Below are positions 1 through 13,434 of a DNA stretch of 64,000 nucleotides, piece by piece. The notes under the pieces are model-generated. The model was not told the DNA's origin. It did not search any database and saw only the letters and a list, made by a program, of their open reading frames with translations. Position 1 is the first letter of the stretch. Each line of letters opens with the position of its first letter. The position numbers and the translations under genes were made by a program. Source of the DNA: Lycocorax pyrrhopterus obiensis. Its lineage: Eukaryota > Chordata > Aves > Passeriformes > Paradisaeidae. The stretch lies in assembly GCA_014706295.1 (NCBI GenBank), contig JACSVZ010000007.1, positions 64,395,441 through 64,459,440 on the forward strand, read 5' to 3'.

Positions 1-74
1 CACAGCTCCAGCACACAGCACCGGCACGCAGCACCGGCACACAGCACCAGCACACAGCTCCGGCACACAGCACC
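1..74. repeat. 13-bp tandem repeat, cut by window edge
   Basis: About five and a half copies of a 13-base unit close to cacagcaccggca run from the first base of the window. Copies differ by single substitutions (ccagca, ccggca, cgcag). The array probably continues outside the window. No function is suggested by the sequence. Confidence 0.85.
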
Positions 75-2257
75 TCCTGGCACTCAGGGCTCCCAGCCAG
101 GAGCAGATGGAGCCCATGCGGTGCCACACTCGGACAAGCACAGGGCTCTGCCAGCCGCAGCCACCTGCACCTGCGCCAGGAGAGCCGGTGGCTCACACAG
201 GGACACCCTGGGGAGCAGGGGCAGAGCGGGGCCGTGCACGGCTCCTGAGCTGTGCAGCCCCTGGGCCAGCACACCGGGATGCCAGGAGCCCCAGCACTGA
301 CACACCTCAGCTCATGGTGGCCACAGCACAGCCACTCTCTGCTGCATCCCCTCCCCGTGTGAGCCTTCCCCACTCACACGATTTTCAAAGGCAAAGGAAG
401 TCCAGGTGAATCCCAAGTGGCAGCACAGCCTGACCCCCTCCCGCCTCGGCCCCCACACCTGCTCCCCGCAGAGGCCCCTGCTTGGGGTGCCAGAGCTGTG
501 CCAGCAGCCAGGCCAGGCACTGTGATCTGGAGTTCAGGCATGTTTTAAATTTATTTATTTCCCATTGAATACATTTTGGTATAATTCTCTCTTATCTTAA
601 TTAATATCAGGAAAATTACGCAGTTTCCCTCTCACAAGAGGAGGCAGAGCAGCATTGTGCAGGGAAATGCTTGTAGAAACAAAACAAGGAACCTCAAACT
701 CTTACCTCAAGTAAATCAGCATGACTTTACTGGAGCTAATTGAGTTATCCTTCAAATTATGCCCAGAAATCAGAGAGAGAGAGAAATTTTGCCCTCCACA
801 AAATGCCCTCTTTAAAAATGCATCACTGCTCATCTCCTGGCTCCACAGCACAGGAACATGTGTCTGTGTGACATGTCCCTGTCACATCCCACCCACTGAC
901 CCCAGAAGGTCTGGCAGGAAGGGACTGAATGGGAGGGAAGGGACAGAGGGGAGAGCTCCAAGCTTCAAAATGCAGAACAGGGTCCCAGGTGCCATCAGCA
1001 CAGGGAGCAAGACCCAAACACCATTCCCAGTCACTCCAGATCTCCCACAGCCACTCCTGCTGCTCAGACACTCCTTGGATTCACACAAGGAGATGAGAGA
1101 AGGTGAGAGACAAACACAGAGGCGATGGCAGGTGATGTCACTGGGAGTTTTTTAACTTTTGTTTCACTCTGAATGGATCAAGAATCCATCTTTATCTTCA
1201 AAATTATTCCTGGGGAGCCCAAACACCCCAAGCTGCTGGGGTCAGCACCACCAGTGGCACAAGGCAACCATGCACCTATCCCTGCAGGCTCAGGATGCCT
1301 GGCTCAGCACCGCACACTCCAGGGACCCACAAAGCCTCCCACCCCAGGCAGGCCATGCCAAAACTTGGCCTAAATATAAGGAAAAGTCATCAAATGTGAA
1401 ACACTTTGAGAAGAGCGCTTTGTATTCCAAAAAAATGGCATTTTTTAGGGGAGAAGCTTACCTTGACAATTTTCTGCTTATTTCCTGACAGAGAGGCAGC
1501 TGCTCCTTGGTTACAGCTCAGGAAGCACCCAGAGGCTTGAGCCCAGCTAAAATATGGATCCAGTGGCCCCAGGGATGGGGACAGGTGACAGGTTCCAGAG
1601 CAGCAGAGGGGACAGGGGGCATGTCCTGGTACAGTGTGGGGGGACATTGTAGCAGGTCCCCGTGCTGGACAAGTACCACAGCCATTTGCCAACATTTTAA
1701 CAGTTGTGTTGTTGCTGATTGGTTTTTCAAGCTTTTCACTGTTTTTTTAATTCAAGTTTTCTTATACTAAAGAAAGCAACAGAAAAGCAAAGGCATCACA
1801 CCCATCCCACTGTACTGGAGGTTCTTGAGATACACAAATTCTTTTGCAAGCACTTAATTTCTGCTGCAAAGATCTGATGCCAATTGAATTTCTTTTAATA
1901 AGAAAGCCTTTCACTGGAAAAAAAAATCTTACTTTAAGGAATCCATGCTTTTTTTTTTTTTTATTCTCAGCTTTGCTATCTAAGCTCTTCCTTGCCTATC
2001 TCTTTTGCTGTCTGGTCCTCTTGTTCACTTTTGTAATTAAGAACGAAGTGGGGGAGCTGGAGAAAACTAAATTACTCCAGTGCCCCAGCAAGGGGACAGA
2101 GCAGAGCAGAATGATGCCCTGGGCAGCACTTCCAATCCTGCTCACAGGACTGACTCGTTTTTAAGTCCATTCATCAGTCAGCAGATCCAGCACCACTGAT
2201 TCTGTGGGCACAGTGACCTTACACACCTCCAATGAACAGGACTTGTGGATCTTTTGA
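75..2257. other. Non-coding flank, no gene recognised
   Basis: GC-rich unique sequence to about 540, then more AT-rich DNA. Open frames here are short and overlap each other on both strands without recognisable domains. A 14-base T run at 1949-1962 is followed by attctcag, a good-looking 3' splice site on the plus strand, but no donor follows at a sensible distance in an open frame. A splice-bounded 23-base segment on the minus strand is listed separately. Confidence 0.6.
1462..1484 (-). other. Candidate 23-nt micro-exon (splice-site pair only)
   Basis: Read on the minus strand, a pyrimidine tract ending in ctctctgtcag is followed by 23 bases and then AAG|gtaagc, a near-consensus 5' splice site. 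The segment is open as NKQKIVK in one phase. It lies about 12 kb downstream of the CpG island for a minus-strand transcript. Splice-site pairs this good occur by chance in 64 kb of two-stranded DNA, so without conservation or RNA support this is only a candidate. Confidence 0.15.
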
Positions 2258-2366
2258 AAGACCACAGAATCCCAGAATGGTTTGAGTTGGGAGGGACCTT
2301 GAAGACCATCCAGCTCCACCCCCTGACATGTGCAGAGACACTTTCCACTAGAACAGGTTGCTTGGG
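2258..2366 (-). mobile_element. CR1 LINE, short 3' fragment (reverse orientation)
   Basis: The stretch begins with agaatcccagaatggtttga, the reverse complement of a CR1 3' end, and continues through gggagggaccttgaagacca and the ccagctccacccc block typical of avian CR1. It is a 5'-truncated copy of about 110 bases with no coding capacity. The identification rests on recognised CR1 consensus blocks; the subfamily is not resolvable by eye. Confidence 0.9.
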
Positions 2367-5300
2367 GCAAGAGTAAATTTGCTAAAAGTAAAGCATCCTG
2401 GCATGATGCTGCCACTCTTAGAATGACTGCGACCAGAGGAAGCACCTGGAGGCATCACGAGCAGGTCCATGGTTGCCAAAACCGCACCAGGACCACCCAG
2501 GAGATGCTGGGAGGAACACAGCCACCAACAGGTTATGTCAGAGACAGCGCAGGAGAGCTGCCAGGAGTAATGCCCAGGCAAACGCAGACCCTCGTCTCAG
2601 GAGAGAAGCCTCCAAGACATGAAATCCCGCTCTGAACTGAGGGAAAGGAAGGAAGCCAACATCTTCGACTCCCTGCGCCAGGGGACTGGGACAGTACCAG
2701 GCACAAGAACGGCTCCTCTGCTGGCCCTGGCACCGAGGGATGACATGGGGACAGTGGGTTCCTATCCAGCAGTTCTGTACAGCCACAGGACAGCTCACAC
2801 CACCAGAAAGGGATACGTCAATGCCTCACTCTGTTTCATCCATGTGAATTAGGGAATGTGCTGCTTTGCTATGTGCCATCAGTTAAACTCACATAGAAGA
2901 AAACAAACAAAGCCCCAGATCTCCCAGAGCAGGGTCTCCTAGAGAAGGATCTACTGCAGCAGGATCTCCTCGCTCTCAGGCAGCCTTTCCTTCACCTCAC
3001 CCGAATGAGATCTACCTGCCCTCACTGCATCCTCCCAGTGTAAGAGCTCTCTTTACATGCAATTTCCTTACCACACAGGGGCATTCCACACATGCACCCA
3101 CCAGGGCACAGCTGGAATTATATTGAAACAGACTTTTTGCAAAGCAAAGTGATCCTGTTTGGAAGCCTGGTGCCCCCATAACCAAGGCTGACGAACAGCA
3201 ACCAGGCCCACACCCATAGCAGAAGGCTCCAGGCATCAGCTCTGTGCCCTGTGATAACACTTGGGAATACATAGATATAATGTGACAAAGGGGCCCTGTG
3301 TGTGACAGAGGCATCGACACCTCTGCAGCAGCAATGACACACCACGGTCCAACAAACGGGAGTTTCCCGCAGGATTCACTCCATGCCCAGCATGGGCAGG
3401 ACAGGGACACAGAAGCGCATTGTCCCGACAGCACTGCACCCACCCGGGCACTCTCAGCACACCCCTCCTTCTCCTCCCCACAGCCTCAGCCCCACGTGCT
3501 CTGCAGGCAGCCCAGCACCACTGCACGCAAGGAAGACCATGAATGCCTCCTCCTCCCCATTTGCTGGGAGCCTGCACCATCCATCAGCACACGTCCAGAT
3601 CATCCTGAATCTGCTGCTCAGCCCTGCCCTGCCACAGCTCCAGGAACACAGGGATCCTGCCCTCCAGGAGCACAGGTCACCACAAACCATGCAGAGAGGA
3701 AGCCAACATTTGCAAGGATTTGCATCAGCTTTGAGTCACCAGAGATGCGGACAGGTTGCTGTTTCTACTGTCTCCATGTGCTGGGAATGGACTTCCCTCC
3801 GTCGTCTCCTTCCCCTTCATTAACTGCTAATCCGCACCCTCCCAGCTCCAGCCTCTCCAACCACCATGAACTCCTTCATACTCTGTTATCTTGATCTTGG
3901 GCACAGGGAGCACAGCAGTGGCCGCTGTTTCTGCATGCCCAGAAGTGCCGTACCTGCAATTAAATTCATGGGGAAACAGTGTGTGTGCACCAACACGAAC
4001 TGACGTTCCGAAGGAGCAGAACTGCATCCCACAGCCACATGACTCAGCTGTGTCAGTGCACAAACCCCAGTAAGGGCTGGAATGCCATGACCTGGGAGCA
4101 GCAGCAGGGCACAGGTGAACAGAAAGTCAGGCACTGCATCGCACCAGGACGGGAACAGGAAACACGTCAGGAGAGCGGATCATTGTCAGCACCGGGAGCG
4201 TGACGGGAGAGCTGCCATGCTGCGACTGAGCATGGAAATCCTGAGCTTTCACTTTTGTCTGCCAAGAAAACCAATTAAAATCTTGTCATTTTGGAAGGAT
4301 TTGAAGTAGCTGCTCAAGCTTCACCGATAGAAGCAGCACCTGAGAGGTTTCACAGTATCACAGATAGGCAGTGGCAAGCGGCAGCCCCAGGAGGACAAGG
4401 CTGCAGCAGCAGCAGGCACCATGCTTTAGGCAGCCCATGCTGCCTGTGCCACTGCCCGTGAGGACAGGAATGGTCTGCTGAGGGCTGGGGCTTCCATTGC
4501 CCTGTGGGAGAGGGCAGAGGGGGTCAGGATAGCTCACCCTCTGCAGCATCCTCAGCCTCTCTGCCCTGCTGCCAAGATCACCCTCCTGGCCCCTCTACCT
4601 GTTACTTTTTGGGCAGGGAAAGAGTTCACTGCCAGGGCCGTACCCTCTGCCCAGCTCAGAGCTCACTAGCTGTAAGCCCTCACCAATCCAGGGTTTCCTC
4701 CTGACAAACGGGAATTGCCAGACAAGCAAAATCCTGTGGAGTGTAGCTGAGCAAGTAAATGCTACAAAATAAGAGCAATTTATTCCATGGTTTACAAGTC
4801 AGTCTGTGGTCCTCAGAGATAATTCTGCTGTCAGGTGCTCATGTTCCTCCAGCACTGCCAGGCTTCACGAGCTGCTTTTGTGCTTCTATTAGCCCCCACA
4901 CGTGCAGATCGCCCTTTTCCACATTATATTTGTATTTGACACATAAAGTTTTGCTTGATCTGTGCTGCAAACTAAGCGCAATTCTGTCATGAGATTGCAC
5001 AGAAAACCAGAGCAGGCTTCTGACCAGCATTTATTGTTCAGGATACTGAAACATATTGGTCTTTCTGGAAAGTTCTGGCAGTCTGGAAAGACCTTTTGCA
5101 CCCACTTGGTCCCAGCCATGCACTGGTGTTGTGCTGTCCGAGTTGCACTGTCTGTCACCTAGGAGCAAACCACCCCTTACCGAGATTTGAACTTTTAATT
5201 TATTCTCCAGATCTGCTGAACCAGTCCTGTTCTACTCTGGAGTCACTCCTGCACAGCCTTACTGATGTACAGAGTATTTTACATTTCTGCTTCTCCCGGT

Positions 5301-5744
5301 GCCCAGCCAGTGCTTTGACCTGATGCCAAGGCACCTCAAGTCACCCACAGGCCCCTGAACTCCCCTTTCCAGAGGGAAAAACACCTGCAGCCCTCTGCCT
5401 CCCCTGGGCTGTCACATGGCCCAGAGCAGAGGGATTTCCCAGTGGACAAGACTCTCGGCACTGAGGACCTCACCAAAGGGAGCAGATGCTTCACCCCCCT
5501 CCACACCACGGCACTCCAGCAGCGGTGCCCACGCCCAGACCGCGGTGCTACGGGAACACGGAGCAGCACATGGCAGAGCCGGAGATGAGGACAGGGAGGG
5601 GAGCGCAGCTGCCCACCCACAGTCACCCACATGGAGGCATGGGGGGCACAGGCTGTGCCCGCAGGCACATCATGCTTTGGACACTATTTGGTGGCACAGG
5701 GCTTTCTGAGCCACGACAAACAGTAAACACTCAGCCTGAAACCA
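2367..5744. other. Non-coding DNA, nothing recognised
   Basis: Mixed-composition unique sequence. The longest open frames (up to about 200 codons near 3.3-3.9 kb) overlap frames of similar length on the other strand, have repetitive Pro/Ser/His-rich content and show no domain or splice framework. I see no transposon, RNA gene or regulatory motif that I would defend. Confidence 0.55.
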
Positions 5745-5985
5745 CCTCATAATCATAAACCATCTCATTTCTACAGAAGACCTTCCCTATGAGAGTGGTG
5801 AGGCACTGGCACAGGTTGCCCAGAGAAGCTGTGGCTGCCCCACCCTGGAAATGTTCAAGGCCTGGTTGGACAGGGCTTGGAGCAGCCTGGCCTCGTGGAA
5901 GGTGTCCCTGCCATGGCAGGAGATGGAATGAGCCGTAAGGTCCTTTCCAACCCAAATGATTCCGGGATTTTGTGACTCTGTAAAG
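5745..5985 (+). mobile_element. CR1 LINE 3' fragment
   Basis: The block gcactggcacaggttgccca, then ctgtggctgccccaccctgg, the aaggcctggttggacagggc segment and the ccttccaacccaaatgattc end are in CR1 consensus order. It is 5'-truncated and diverged (the terminal repeat reads attccgggattttgtgact). Length is about 240 bases. The 5' edge is uncertain by tens of bases. No ORF2 coding sequence remains. Confidence 0.93.
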
Positions 5986-8979
5986 GAACACATCAGTAAA
6001 AGCCATAAAAAACTCTCATGGTTCCATGTAGGGCATGGGGAGCTACAGGAGGGGCAGCTGCTCCCCTCAGCTCCTGCTGCTCCGATCTGGGGGGCAGCTT
6101 GAGACCAACCTGACTAGCATCCACATTTGACATCAGCAGGTCAGCCTGTCACTAATTGAATTATACCTGCATTACTTAATAAACAAAGAATACTCTCCAC
6201 ATTACAAGGATGTAATCCTTTAATTGGTTTATGAGCACAGAGTCCCATGGGAAGTGTCACAAATCCATCAGGATGCCCTGAGCACTGCGTTTCTGAGCTG
6301 GAGAGATAACGAGTGTCATATGCCAGCAGTCAGCTCTGGGCTGAGCTGGAAAGGGAGCTGAGCCAGCATTCTGCTCTGCTCCACACCACCAGCACACCCA
6401 GCACCAGTACTCCCAGCACTGCTCCTGAGGGCTGTGGAGCCGCCACCACCAGCAGGAGCTGGCAGTCAGACCCTGTCCTTCCAGTCCCCCCAGCCCTGCA
6501 GCCCCATCCCTCCCAGGCTGCTGCCCACCCCGGTGTGCAGGGTGCAGGGTGACCCCCACACTGCCCCAGAGGGCACCCAGGGCCCCTTCCAGGCACAGCG
6601 TCGTGGGCAGGCGAGCACTGCAGCCCCCCAGTGCCTCCAGCCCCTCGTCCACACTTGGTTCATCGGGCCTTGCCAACACAGTCCCACCTGACTCCCCAGA
6701 CACACATGGAGGGGATGTGGGTCCTCCTCATCCATCATCTCACCTTAGAAATCACCTTCTGCTTCACACAACTTGCTACTGTAGATGTAAACCAAAACCA
6801 TATCGGTGAAACTCAGCACACTTCAAAAGCCTTGGTACAGGGAAACCACGCTCTGCAGGAGGCAGGTGTCTTGCTCCATGCCCCCTCATGCACACACATG
6901 TCAGCTCAGGATCAAGACTCTGCTGTACAAAATCCACTTCAGCATCTGAAACATCAACACCGTTGCTCCAGCTTGCACTGCTGGCCACGCTGAGGGCAAG
7001 GATGGAATAGGGCACGGATGGAACAGGGCACAGACACAAGCAGGCCACACTGGAGGGCACAGAGCACACAGCACTGCTGGCCACACCAATGGCATGGAGG
7101 GAACAGAGCACGGGGCACGGGAGTGCGGCTGGGACCCCACATGCTCTATGCTGTTCCTGCCACACAGGGACACCCGGATCGCCAGAGACGTGTGTGCTGC
7201 TCCCCAGATGCTTGGGTTAGATTTTCTGTGCCTGGCATCACAGGAACACCATGCTGTGCCCTTGGAGTACAAGTGATTCCTCTGATCCCTATGTGGCAAC
7301 TGTAATACTATTGTCCTTCACTCTCCTCCTTTAGCCTTCACCTCTCTTCACATCCCCAGTACGAACCAGGGAAGCATTACTGACCATTGGGGAACCATCT
7401 GGATATCTGATTTCACTTACACCCAAATTCCAGATGGCAAGGAGCAAGTCCAGCCTCTCCCCAGCATTCCAAGTCTCGCATCCTGCTGGCCACACAATTT
7501 CAGTCCTCATTACTGTTCTTTATTTATTGTTATTATAACTTTCCAGATGGAATTTAAGTGCAGTCACACGCTCCGTACATTGATTGGCTTCTTTAATGCT
7601 TCTTAGAAGAAATGAAGCTTATTCAGCTCAGCCCTTTGTGCCTGTTGGCAACACCGCAGGAGGCCCTGGCAGAGCCAGTGCGAGCACGGAGGGGCCGTGG
7701 TGCCGAATGGAGCTGCTGCGGGCACTCGGCCGAGCGGCGCCGCAATCACAGGGCATTCACCTGAGCAGTTCAGCTGTTACCCATTTGAATACACAGCACA
7801 ATGCTACCCAGGAACGCTCATTTAAAAACTACTGTCCTAATCTGTTCCCTCAGAAATTAACACAATCCTCATCTGGCACTAGCAGCAGCTGCAACCATCC
7901 ATCTTGACCTACTGTGTCTTTTTCCACGGTGTTTATCACGTTTTCCTTCTAGATCAGGGAAGGACAGGGGATTGCTTCAATCCCCAGAAGCTGCGTGTTG
8001 GCAGAATGCCTCTTAAATAACACAGGTTAGGTGTGTCCAGCTCAGGGCAGGAGTGGGCAATAACGAACACAACAGGAATGCCAGCCCCTGGGGAGGCAAC
8101 CTCTCATTTCAATCACATCAGAACATTAGACTCCGATGGAGGGATCTTTGCTGCCCGCCAGTGTGGGAATGCAGACAGGGGAGGTGTATGTGGGACATCG
8201 GTGGGATCCAGCTGCAAATGAGCAGGGGGCTCATCTGCAAGGAACATGGAGTACTAGAAAGGAAGCTGCACCCTCCAGTCACTAAACGCAATCCTTGCCA
8301 CGTACTTAGGGAACAGGACGCATCTGTTTGCAGCGGCCCAACACGCCAGGGCAGCAAGTGACGACCAGCCCACAGAGGAGTCCCCATGCAGGTGCTCTGC
8401 TGGCTGAGGTCACATGTCACCAGGGTAGCTGGTTGCCTCCATGTTCACCCCCAGCCCTGGTCCTCAGCACAGCACATGGCGCCTGAATGTTACCAGACCC
8501 ACAAATGACATTATGAGGACAGGTCATCACCTGGAGGCACTCGCAACTCATCTCCAACCCACCACAGGCCATGCCAAGGACTTTGCACAGTGCCTGCCGG
8601 GACACCCCGCCGCTGGGCACTGGCAGACACCACTGGAGCCTAGACTGGGGCTTCTGCTGTTATCCTGGTTCTTTACACTGTAGCTGAAAGATGCTCAATT
8701 GTCTATGTCAGCCTGCCCAGGCTCAGTCGTGGCATTTAGGGCCATGCTGCTCTCCTGACCAGGGTACTATTGATGTGCAGAGCCCTCCCTGCACGCCTGT
8801 GACACAGCAGACTGTCCCCAAAGGCAGCCATGGCAAAAGCTGAGGCTCAGAAGCAAGAGAACAGCAGTCACTTTTTGGGAACTGCAGTTTGAAGCCTGGT
8901 CCCCAAAAGCAGTGTCACTGCAGCTGGGCACCAGCAGAGATGAGACACAAGGCTGACGTGTCAGGAGGAGCCACGAGCA

Positions 8980-9050
8980 CAGCAAACCTGCCCACGGCAC
9001 AGTGACACCAAACCTGCCCACAGCAACACCAAACCTGCCCACAGCACACA
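8980..9050. repeat. Short minisatellite, three copies
   Basis: Three copies of aaacctgcccacagca-like sequence, spaced 26 and 21 bases apart, separated by short gaps such as gtgacacc. The array is imperfect. On the minus strand it makes a periodic VGRFGV peptide that should not be read as protein evidence. Confidence 0.8.
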
Positions 9051-11439
9051 CAGCACAGCAACTCCGGCTCCTCATGGAATCACAGCCGGCAGCAGAAGGC
9101 TCCCTGTGAAACACCACGTACCCGGCAGCACCACTGACTCACAGCTGACAAGGCGACAAATCCCGCTCGCCTTACTCAGACCCGCTCCCACGAGCCCTAT
9201 CAGGGAGCTTTACATCAAGGGTTTCAAAAGTGCGTTGGAGAAAACAAGAACGACGCAGCTCCCAGAGCCCCAGCAGCGCTGCCGACGGCACCTGCCTTCC
9301 TGTGCCGGGGCAGAGACTTCACATCCCAGGCAAACTCTTAACTCTGGCTTAAGCACAGAGAACTACCACCTCACCCATGTGCAGCAGAACGTCTCTGCAT
9401 GACTCCTCAGTGGTGTTAAAGCAATCCCATCCCAATCCCAGCACCAGCAGCAGCAGGGGACTAAGAACACATCCTGGGGATTCCTCTCAGTGTGACTTTC
9501 TCCACCGCGCCTTTCCCTCTTGGTATGTTTTCCTTGTACACCTGCTGTCCTACAGCTGGTGAGTCCTGCTGCAGGAGTCACAGAGCTGTCACAGCTCACT
9601 GTGGTGGGCTCCTGCTTCTCCATCCCCCATGGCCAACTACAGAGACCAGGAAGTATAAATAATTGGAAATAAATACGCAGGGAATATCAGCTGGCTGGCA
9701 ATGAAACAATGCTGAGGCAACAAAAACTGAAGAGTTTTATCTGTCTCCAATCCAAAAGAATTCCAACATGATCTTGAGAGAGAAGCCTAAATAAAAACTT
9801 CAAGGGAATAAAGATATTCCACTTTAAAGTAAAGCTACCTAATCATATGTTTTCATGGAAATGTTTTGCCATGAGACAGTTCCTGGGGAGAAGCTTCATC
9901 TACAAGAGCAAACTCAAAAGCACAGCATTTGGACACGAGCTCTGCAGCATCAGGAACTGGCTCAAGTACTCCGAGGTCCCACTGGCCACGTGCTACACAA
10001 TTAGAGGCACCCACCAAAGCTCCCATTACCGTCTCAGTTAGCCATTTGATAAACCACCTTCTACATTATCCAGCCTGCTCGAAACAAATATGGCTTGTAG
10101 AGTTATTTATTCCACGGAAACACAAAAGCTGCTGCCCAGCTCAGGCAGCAGGCACGGGGTGCCCGGCCTGTGCCTTAGTGGCCAGCGAGGCAGGCGGGAT
10201 GGGGCACATGGTCAGGGAGCCCCTCGGACACCACAGTCATGCTCACACACCTAAATAATGAGTCAATTAGGCAATTAAAGCAGCTGCCAGGTAAACCTGT
10301 ACCCACAGTCATGGGCAGGACGTGGCTCCTGGCACCACACCATTTCACCACACTACGGAGCTCTAGCTCGTGGAGCCCAGAGCCCCAGCCAAGGGACCTG
10401 GGGTGGTCCACGGGATCAGCACCTGTCTTTGGCTCGAGGGGCTCTGGGCCAGGGCTTCCTCCAAGAGCCCTGTCTTCTCCTCTCCTCACCTCACCTGCTC
10501 CCCCGTGAATACCAACCCCTTTCCCTTCCTCTGAAGCCTCTTAGCTCTCCAAGAACTGACAGCAAGAGCTGCCACAGAAAACACAACGATGGCCATCACC
10601 ATTCCATGCTGGGCTGCAGGCACTCAGCCAGCCATCGCTGTCACCACCACCCAGGGAGCAAGCCCGTGGATTACTTGGGGATGTAGCTGAGGTCTCCACC
10701 CCTCCTCGGGAGCCCCACTGAGACCGACACCAGCTCCAGAGAAATGCACGCAGGGACACAGACCCATCCCTGCAGCAGGGCTGTGTGGGAACACCCTCGA
10801 CAGCCTAAATCTGGGCACTGAAGAGGAATTCCATAACCTAAGTTACTTCTTCTTCAAGATTTGTCATTTTGTTTTCAAAATGACATCTCAAACTACAGAG
10901 TACCAGAAGGTATATCTGACTAAGTTGAAGCAAATGTTTCTATTTTGCTGCAAAGTGCATGATTATTTGATACATATTTCTAGAAAGAATGGTTCACTCT
11001 TCAGCAACAAAACCTTACACTTTGGATAAGGTTTGGATTTGGTTTTCCAGGCCTGAGCATGTCTCCAGTGCTGCTTCTGTTCGACCACATTTCTCTCTGC
11101 TACCAAGCCACACAGACAACAAGCTTTTGTTTCCAAAGCATTTTAGGTAACTACCTCAAGAGCAGTTTTTATTTAAAACAAACGCACATACATAAGTCTC
11201 TCTTAGCACAAACCTCATCGGATAGTGTCAGCAAGCATGTTTTAGTAGCATGATATTGAAAAGTAATTTTACTACTAGCTAGAAAAGTCTGAAGACTGCA
11301 GAGGATATATTTAGATGTGTATAAATAGACAACACTCAGTGATGTCTGGTCCAAGGAGTACAAATCTTCCCTAATGCATGGAATATGCCTGGCCCAAAAC
11401 GCTTGAGCAGCACTTACACAGCCTTTTCAGTCTGGCTCA

Positions 11440-11600
11440 GGTTCTGAGCCCGCTAATAGCGAGGCCATTAGAGCAGCGCTCCAGCCCAGCTGCTTGTGCA
11501 GGGAATATGCAAAGATTGCTCTATAAAACCGAGCCTGTTACCACATCTGAAAGCACAGGCGGTATCGATCAGCAATGGAAAGCCATTAGCTCTCTAGCCT
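11440..11600. promoter_or_regulatory. Possible conserved non-coding element
   Basis: High-complexity segment with paired attagc/gctaat cores, a near-octamer atgcaaag and the run ggaatatgcaaagattgctc, about 2 kb upstream of the CpG island. It lacks tandem or transposon character and has the texture of a conserved enhancer, but conservation cannot be judged from one sequence. Confidence 0.2.
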
Positions 11601-12037
11601 CTGAACTATCTCCACATGCCCCAGCAGAGGGACAAGCCCTCCAGGCACCTCAGGATGCTTCAACTTCCCAAGACAGACACCCTGTATGCCAAGGCCATCC
11701 TTCCTGATGCACCTGCCTTCGTGTCCCCTCTAATCTTTCTCAAAAAATTGGGGAAGATCTGTTTTTTTCTTGCCATGCCGCTCAGCCACATCTCTTCTTG
11801 GGTTCCCCACATTCCCAGCCAGCCCAGATCTTGGGCTGGGGAGCCACCTCTCATCCTCCTTCCCCCAGCCCCACTCACACCTTCAACGGCCAACAGGAGC
11901 CTCTCCAGACAAAGAGCTGCATGAAAAATTCAAACCAAGCCCCTGAGACACCATCCTGAGCAGTGCTGCAGTCAAGTGCAACTTCTCTTGGTCATAAGGA
12001 TGACATGAGCACTCAGCCCACTGGCTCTCCCTGGGAT

Positions 12038-12179
12038 AGGACAATCCGGAGCCCACTTCCGCAGCTGCATATGCTTGATGGAACAGGACAATCTGGAGCC
12101 CACTCCCACATCTGCATGTGTTTGGTGGAATGGGACAATCTCAAGTCCCCTTCTGCAGCTAGAAGTGTTTTGGTGAAGA
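12038..12179. repeat. 47-bp tandem repeat, three copies
   Basis: Three successive copies start at 12,038, 12,085 and 12,132, each opening with (a/g)ggacaatc and followed by gagcccactcc- and tgcat(a/g)tg-type blocks. The third copy is the most diverged. It is a minisatellite-like array about 1.2 kb upstream of the CpG island. Confidence 0.9.
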
Positions 12180-13434
12180 GGTGAACTAGTTCAGCCTTAA
12201 CTTGCACTGGGGCACCTGAGATATCCAGGATTTGCTTCCACTGACTGCCCTGCCATGATAAAACCAGGAACTGCTCTTTCTGAAAGCAGAAAGATGAGGT
12301 AATATGCCAGGAGATGTATCTTAGAGAGGCTTGTAACTGGAGGCCAAACTGGCGAGCTCTGGTGTGCATTATGATCCAGTCTTATGCATTTAAACACATT
12401 TATTATGCATTTAAACAAATGCATAATCCCTTGAGTACAGTATATATTTAGTAACGTGGATTGGGAAGGTGCTGGGCACTGAGAACACTCAGTCTCTGGT
12501 ACGGCTGCTTGTGCAAAATCAAACCTGACTCCCAGGCCAGCAGTGGAACTGCCAGGCCTGGCACACCTCTACTTGCCAGGACCGACTGTAGCAATACCAC
12601 AGAGTCCACGGGCCAGGTCCAAGGTGTGGTCTGTACACAGGACCAGGGTGCCCAGTCAGAGTCCTTGCAGCAGCACATGCAGCCCTGAGCACGCAGGGCC
12701 AGACAGCTGGGATGCAGTCCCGCCACACCAGGACAGACGGGTGCCAGCACACGCAGTCCATTTGGGCAGCACTGCCCCGTGCTCCTCGATACAGCCACGG
12801 CCAGGATCAGTGCTGCCAGAGCCAGCCCAGGCCCCTCCATCTGCAGATGCACAGCTGGAACCAATTAGGCTTCAATTCCAGGATGGATTCATTTCGCCTC
12901 GCCAGTGTGCTGTCTGGCTGTGCTGGCCTGAGCAGCCCCGCACATGCGGCACTCGCCCGAGGATGCTCAGAAGGAACAAGCTGACACCACGTGTCACACA
13001 GGAACATGCGAAATGGAAGTGTGGGTGGGGAGGATCACCAGCACGACAGCATGATGGTCAAGGGCAGGGACTCCCAGCCTGTCCAGTTCCATGGCAGTCA
13101 GCCAAAGGCCACACAGGACTGGGCTTGGCTGGGGGCACCTGCTGTCCCACCCCTGGTCTCCAGGACTGGTGAGGACAGGTTGACCACAGCTGGGACCAAC
13201 ACATCCCTCTGCTCCACACACACAACGTAATGAGTGCCCCGGAGACGCAACAGACTGGGAGGGAGGAGGCGAAAGTGCAGGAAGGGAAGAGATGCTGTCC
13301 CAGGATGCAGAGGAACCGTAGAGCCAGTGTTCCCCAGTCTATGCTGGGAAGGAACAGCCCGGGAAGAGGCTTCCCCAGTACACCTGGCCCAGATATGCCC
13401 GTTCCCACACCCGCTGCCGGCCGCAGCTGGGCTC

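Larger units (their letters stand above)
5986..13394. other. Gene-poor upstream flank of the CpG island
   Basis: No exon framework found. The stretch contains low-complexity tracts rich in cacag/gcac motifs (about 6,960-7,120), a short minisatellite at 8,980-9,050, a 47-bp tandem repeat at 12.04-12.18 kb, and AT-rich unique sequence around 9.6-9.9 and 10.8-11.3 kb. The segment 11,440-11,600 looks more complex and CNE-like. Open frames are short and unrecognised. Confidence 0.55.
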
